NCBI RefSeq assembly: GCF_028858725.1
Contig: NC_084760.1
Span: 77,816,367 to 77,880,366, forward strand
DNA from: Colius striatus
Taxonomy: Eukaryota; Chordata; Aves; Coliiformes; Coliidae
Direction of reading: 5' to 3'
DNA length: 64,000 nt
Both the position numbers and the translations under genes were made by a program. Positions 59,288-64,000 of this stretch are shown piece by piece. The notes under the pieces were generated by a model that was not told the origin of the DNA, ran no database searches, and saw nothing but the letters and a program-made list of their open reading frames with translations. The number at the start of each line of letters is the position of its first letter. The first letter of the stretch is position 1.

Positions 59288-62200
59288 CTGTCAAAACAAC
59301 ACAAACATTTCAGTTTGAGACTAGTTACTGAGAAAAGATTCTGAATGGAGCAGGAACAGGCACCATAGCCTGTGCTTCTCCACATGCCCCTTTACAAATG
59401 GAATAACCGTGAGCAGAGCTCCCTCAGTTCTCCAGGGACCACTGGAAAGGAATTTTTTCTTTTGTTTTGGGACTTTGAAGCTGCACCTCTGTACTGAACC
59501 CACTGACACCTGCTGGACTTCCAGTTTCACAAAACAAATCAGGTGTAGCCCCCAGGCTGCCACCAAGTTGTCCACCTGCAGCTGGAGTGCCAAACCCCTT
59601 CACAGCAACCAAGTCCAAGACTGAATGCACTCAGCCTCTATGGGAGGTGTTATTTCAACAGCTGGCCTCAATAAGGTAAACTCATTACAAATTCTCTGTG
59701 AGAAGTAAGTCTCTAAAAAGGGTTTTGTTTGCTGTTGGTGGATAATTGGTCATTTTTCTTGCATGGAACAGGTTTCTGGCCTAAGTTTGTGTTTTCAAAA
59801 TGTCCAAAATCTGCTTTAGTGTTCTCCATACAATGCTACTGCAGCTTGCTGGTGCAGGAAGTCAGAACCTACAGCTTCAGAGGTACCAGAATGGAATTAT
59901 CATCCCAACTGCGAACCTACATGAACAGCAACGTCTGGCGAACATCCTTTGCCTTTTACCATTTGAAGCTTTTGACTTGGCTTTGCAAACAGGCAGGGGA
60001 TTTCAGATCCAGAATCAGTTACTGGAAATTTTACCCTGTGGCTGGGTGGCCTGGAGTTTTGTTAGGCTTTAAATCTTTTGCTACCAGTAGAGAGGGGAAT
60101 AGAGGTCCTTAGAGAAAGAGGAGGCTTTTCAGACAATAAAGATCCAAAGTAAAACCCCACCATAATCTGCACAAACAATGCTCCAACAAATGAGAATTTG
60201 GAACAGACTGATAAACTTTGTCCAGTGATGTTTGCATGCCTCTGTTGAGTAATCCCATGGTCTTAATGTAACCTCAATCAGTCATCCTCTCCCCAAACAG
60301 CTTTGTTACCTTTTATTTGCATCGTACAAATTGGAGATATTAAGAACTTTGGACAGAGACCACATAATGCATTTGTTTGAAGGTATTTGGCACATTCCTG
60401 AGAACTACAAAGCAAGCTTCCTCTGCCATGCAGCTACAGGCTGTCCAACAGTAGCCTGTTTTCCTTGTGCTTTTCTTCCTCAGCAATCCTGAACAGCACA
60501 AACTGAAAAATTAATTGCATTTGGATGTTGCTGCCACTGAAATGAAGCCACTTCCGAAACGCTTTGCTTTTGCTTTGAGGAGTTTGTTACAAAAACCTAG
60601 AAGCAAGTGGGAGGGATCTGGGAGGCAGCACAGAGCAAGATCCAGCCCCTCGTTCTCCTACGTGTGTGTAGTTTGTCCCTCCTGACCTTTAAAGTTACGC
60701 TGATGCATTAGTAGAGTCCCTTACAGAACAACATCAGGATGGGAAGCAGGAGAGACTCTTCTGTCCTTGATTTCACATGCAAGGGATGTTCCCAGAGACC
60801 AAACACAGGTTGCCAGCTTGGAATCTGGCACAGAACCATGGCAAGGCAGCTCATTTGGGAGAAGCTGTAGGAGTGTTAGATGGGCACATGGGGCTAGGCC
60901 CTCCTTTTCATACAGCCCTTACTGCAGGGGGAGGCCTGTAGCGCACGTTTTTGGTACCGCGTGGCTGCACTTACAGCAAAGGGGGAAAACCAATCCAAAA
61001 TTGTTTTAATGCACCAGTGTACCAAATGCAGTTCTGGTCACGTGTCCACACACTTACTGGAAAGTGCTCCCGTGATAATAAATGATCTCACTAGGCCAGA
61101 AGTGAATGTGTGAGTGTGAGACAGGCATCAATGCTGTGTGCAGGGTTAGACAGACAGTGGCTTTTTAAGAAATCCCTCTGTTTCAGTGTGGGGGCTGGAA
61201 GTGCACACCCCAGTTCTGCACAGGAAGGAGGATTTAGTAATGGCCTGATTTTAAAGCTTTTGTTATTTCTCTTTTGAGCAGGTCTAATCCAGCGCTCTGG
61301 TCCAGGCTTTTGGCTTCCTTTGGGGACTGCAGGCTGGGGCTTTTCATTGTTAGCTGAAACACACATTTGGAGGCTTTCCCTTCCTGGAGCACATTTGCTT
61401 TTAGCGCTTTTAATACTTGCTTTGTCCCAGACTCAAACTTGTCCTATTTTGTTTGCTGCCTTTTTTTTTAAACCTTGATTCAGCAGTGGCAAAAGCCTGA
61501 TGCCTGGGAGTAGGCAGTCTACAAAGTTCCTTTTCCTCTTTGACTAATCCCAGTTCCTACTGTTTCACAGATTTACTTCTTTTTTTTTTCCCCCTGAGAG
61601 TAAAAACAATCCATGCAACTCCCATGTGAGAGCTTCACAGCTTAGCATGTAGGACTCGTCTGCAAACTCTGCCATCCATGTAGTGTACCCCCTTTTCTAG
61701 CCAAGTCATCCAACTTGGGGAGTTTTTACAATAGCCCACAAGCACACAGTGGCAGATGGTCTGAATTTTCTCAGCCAGCTGAGGGTTGTCAGTTCAGAGT
61801 CTCCATGTGGATGCCAAACACAGCTGGGCCACAGCCTCCTAACCTGTTACCTCAGGTTGCAGAGCTCTTGCTCTGGACAAAGGAGGACAGAACTGCCAGT
61901 GTTGGGGAGCGAGACTCTTCCCCTTGAGTACAGGAGGATCCTAAGCAAGAACCGGAATCCCTGGACTTCAGCTGCACAAATGAGTAGCTTGGATACAGCA
62001 TGATGGGAACCTTGGAGGGATATCCCTGATGGGAAAAGGCAAGACATAAACAGGATGGAAACCACTGTGGCTGGTCACCTGTAGTCACTGCAATCACCTA
62101 AAATCTCTGTAGCATGTGGAAGTCCATTCCCATGGACTTACTCCGTGGGCAGGAGGGCCCCAAAGCCTTCCCACCCAGAGGCTGCTGCTAACACCTAGGG

Positions 62201-64000
62201 ACAGGCACAGGGCTTCCATGTGCTAGGTAAGGGAAATAACCTACCTGTGGGGCAAATGCAGTCCTCCACACAGCCCAAGCAAAGGCCATGCTGGTGCAGT
62301 TCAAGGCTGAACTTCTGAACCCTCACTGAACTTTTTCAATCTGCTGTTTGTTTGGATTAAAAGCAGAAGCCAGAGGGCTACAGACTGCAGGAAGCACTCG
62401 ATCAAAGTGCTGGCAAGACTGCCTCCTCCCTGCCACATCCCTTCCCATGACACCTCTTGGCTTTGCTCACCTGCAGCCGCTCTGGCTCTTTGCTTTTGAA
62501 TTCACATGCTAACAGAACAGCACAGTTTCCACGCAGGTGAGAGAAACCACATGCTGCTGGAGTTAAACGCTGATAGCAGTGAAACAAGATTCTGCTCCCA
62601 GGGATGAGATGAGTTCACAGAGCCTGAGAACTTTGTAATTCATGAGGAGTTCATATAGAACTTGCCTTTCTCCTAACACATAGCAACTTCTTCAGGTGAT
62701 GCAGGAGCGATTGATGTGGATCTTATTTGTGCCAAGTTCTGCTCTTCTAGTAGGAAGCTGAAAATGGAGTGGCAGCTGAGCACTCAAAATCAAGTACTCC
62801 ATAATCTACACCACCTCTTGCTGACAGAGCCCAGGCTTAGGGAACCTGCAACATCCCTTAGTCCTTTGGAAAGGAAACAGCTTCACAGTGTTGTTCTTTA
62901 ACCAACATTCTGGACTTGCCAGAAGAAAATGAGTGCTCTGTTTGCATTAAGTGAGCATCTAGATGGCGGCTCGAACTCCATGACTGTTCTGCATACAGCA
63001 TCAGTCCACTCTATTCATGTAAAAACCTCCACACTGGAAAGAAAACTGCTGAGCTATTCAGGTTTTCACTCCTGAAAGCAAGAAGTTTGACCTGCAGCTG
63101 TGCTTGACCATTTCCCAGATGGCTCTGGTGTGTGGTGGCCTGCACACACACACACACACAAAAAAAAACCTCTAGAATTTGAGAAGAGTCTGTCACTGCA
63201 CAGTGCTGGTGAAATCCCTGAGAACTCCCTTGGCCTCGTGGGCTAATGAAAATATTTTGTTGCTGCAGTACTTAACTGAAACATGCCAGGCTGGAGCACA
63301 AATGGATGCAGAAATAACAGCAGGAAGTTATGAAAGGGAGAATTCAGGCTGAGGATGAGGGAACAATCCTTGGCTGCAAGACAATTTTGCTGCGGAATCA
63401 TCCCCTGGAAATAGTGAAAGCCCCAGACTCAGCCAAGCATGAGAAAATGAACTGTAGGGAGTAATTCTGCATTGACAGGGGTAAACTTCATTGGTTATCC
63501 ATGTCCAAGTTCTGCAGACAGATGATACAGAAGAGAAGGGGAGGACAGTAGACTGAAGAGTTTATGGTACTCACAGGGCCGTATTTCTTCAAAAGCACCC
63601 ATAGCTAGACAAGCAGTTAAGTGGTAACATTCACAAGCTATCGTTATCAAAACCGAATCAGGCAGAAAGCAAAAGGGCAAAGTCCAGGAAATGAGAAAAA
63701 TGCTAAGTCTCACCTGGACAGTATCTCAACTGAAAGGTGTAGAAGAGAGCTATGGACTGCTCCCCAGTTGAATTCTGACCAGAAGGTGTTCTCATACATC
63801 TCCTACCACTGCCAGGACCATACAGCTTGGCTCAAACTGCCATTTTGCTTTTGTGATACTTTCTCCTGGAGTTCCCAGTCTCCTTCTCTAGGTTACGATA
63901 CACCCTGGATGATGATCCCATACCATGCTAGACAGTTGGACGACCAAGAATAAGATAGGATCTGCAGGCCACTACTTCCCAAAGCCTTCTGCTCTTCCTC
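59288..64000 (-). other. MRPS18A: Probable MRPS18A last intron, to window end
   Basis: I looked for the preceding MRPS18A exons on the minus strand and did not find them, so this is most likely intron. The (CA)n microsatellite at 63.1 kb is the only repeat recognised. A donor-like site (ctgcag|gtgagc) near 62470 has no MRPS18A-like coding sequence before it. Confidence 0.55.
63143..63168. repeat. (CA)9 microsatellite with A run
   Basis: CA repeated nine times (63143-63160) followed by a run of A. It generates a spurious VCVCVC-type reading on the minus strand. Confidence 0.95.

Noticed and set aside
62402-62587. MRPS18A upstream exon near the donor-like site at about 62470
   Set aside because: The peptide before the donor does not resemble any part of MRPS18A.
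63011-63196. Minus-strand frame with VCVCVCVQ as a coding exon
   Set aside because: The motif is the translation of the (CA)n microsatellite.
1-64000. CRISPR arrays, operons, prokaryotic promoters, intact retrovirus
   Set aside because: The window is vertebrate nuclear DNA. No regularly spaced repeats and no recognisable gag, pol (other than CR1) or env genes were seen.

Overview
The window is nuclear DNA of a vertebrate, almost certainly a bird. The evidence is split genes with GT-AG introns, several CR1 LINE copies with bird-type 3' ends (ATTCT/GATTCT repeats), older CR1/L3-like and MIR-like debris, and compact introns in an AT-rich background with one CpG island. I cannot name the species. 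There are no prokaryotic features.

Three protein genes are supported. (1) Positions 281-6960, minus strand: six coding exons of a microsomal epoxide hydrolase (EPHX1 family). They run from the N-terminal membrane anchor through the EHN domain to the alpha/beta-hydrolase core with the HGWPGS and GGDWGS motifs. The last exons, carrying the catalytic Glu/His, lie off the left edge, and the true start is unresolved. (2) Positions 37553-57206, plus strand: a complete five-exon RSPH9 (radial spoke head protein 9). The exons join in frame to 275 codons plus stop, behind a CpG-island promoter with two RFX-type X-boxes. (3) Positions 59143-59287, minus strand: the last coding exon of MRPS18A (mitochondrial ribosomal protein S18A); the rest of the gene is to the right. 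RSPH9 and MRPS18A converge tail to tail, as in human 6p21.1. EPHX1 is on another chromosome in human (1q42), so the stretch between EPHX1 and RSPH9 spans a human/bird synteny break.

Layout: 1-7.8 kb EPHX1; 9.6-11.35 kb a CR1 cluster with two long copies head to head; 11.35-37.3 kb a long gene-poor stretch with scattered old repeats, homopolymer tracts and a few unexplained open frames; 37.38-57.3 kb RSPH9, most of it a 17.5 kb last intron holding CR1 copies; 57.3-64 kb the convergent intergenic gap, the MRPS18A 3' end and what is probably its last intron.

The three genes have unrelated jobs: xenobiotic epoxide hydrolysis at the ER, motile-cilium radial spokes, and mitochondrial translation. 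I see no new multi-gene system. The most unusual structures are a nearly perfect inverted repeat with ~115-base arms inside an EPHX1 intron, the paired X-boxes upstream of RSPH9, the head-to-head CR1 pair, and one exon-like open segment near 12.6 kb.
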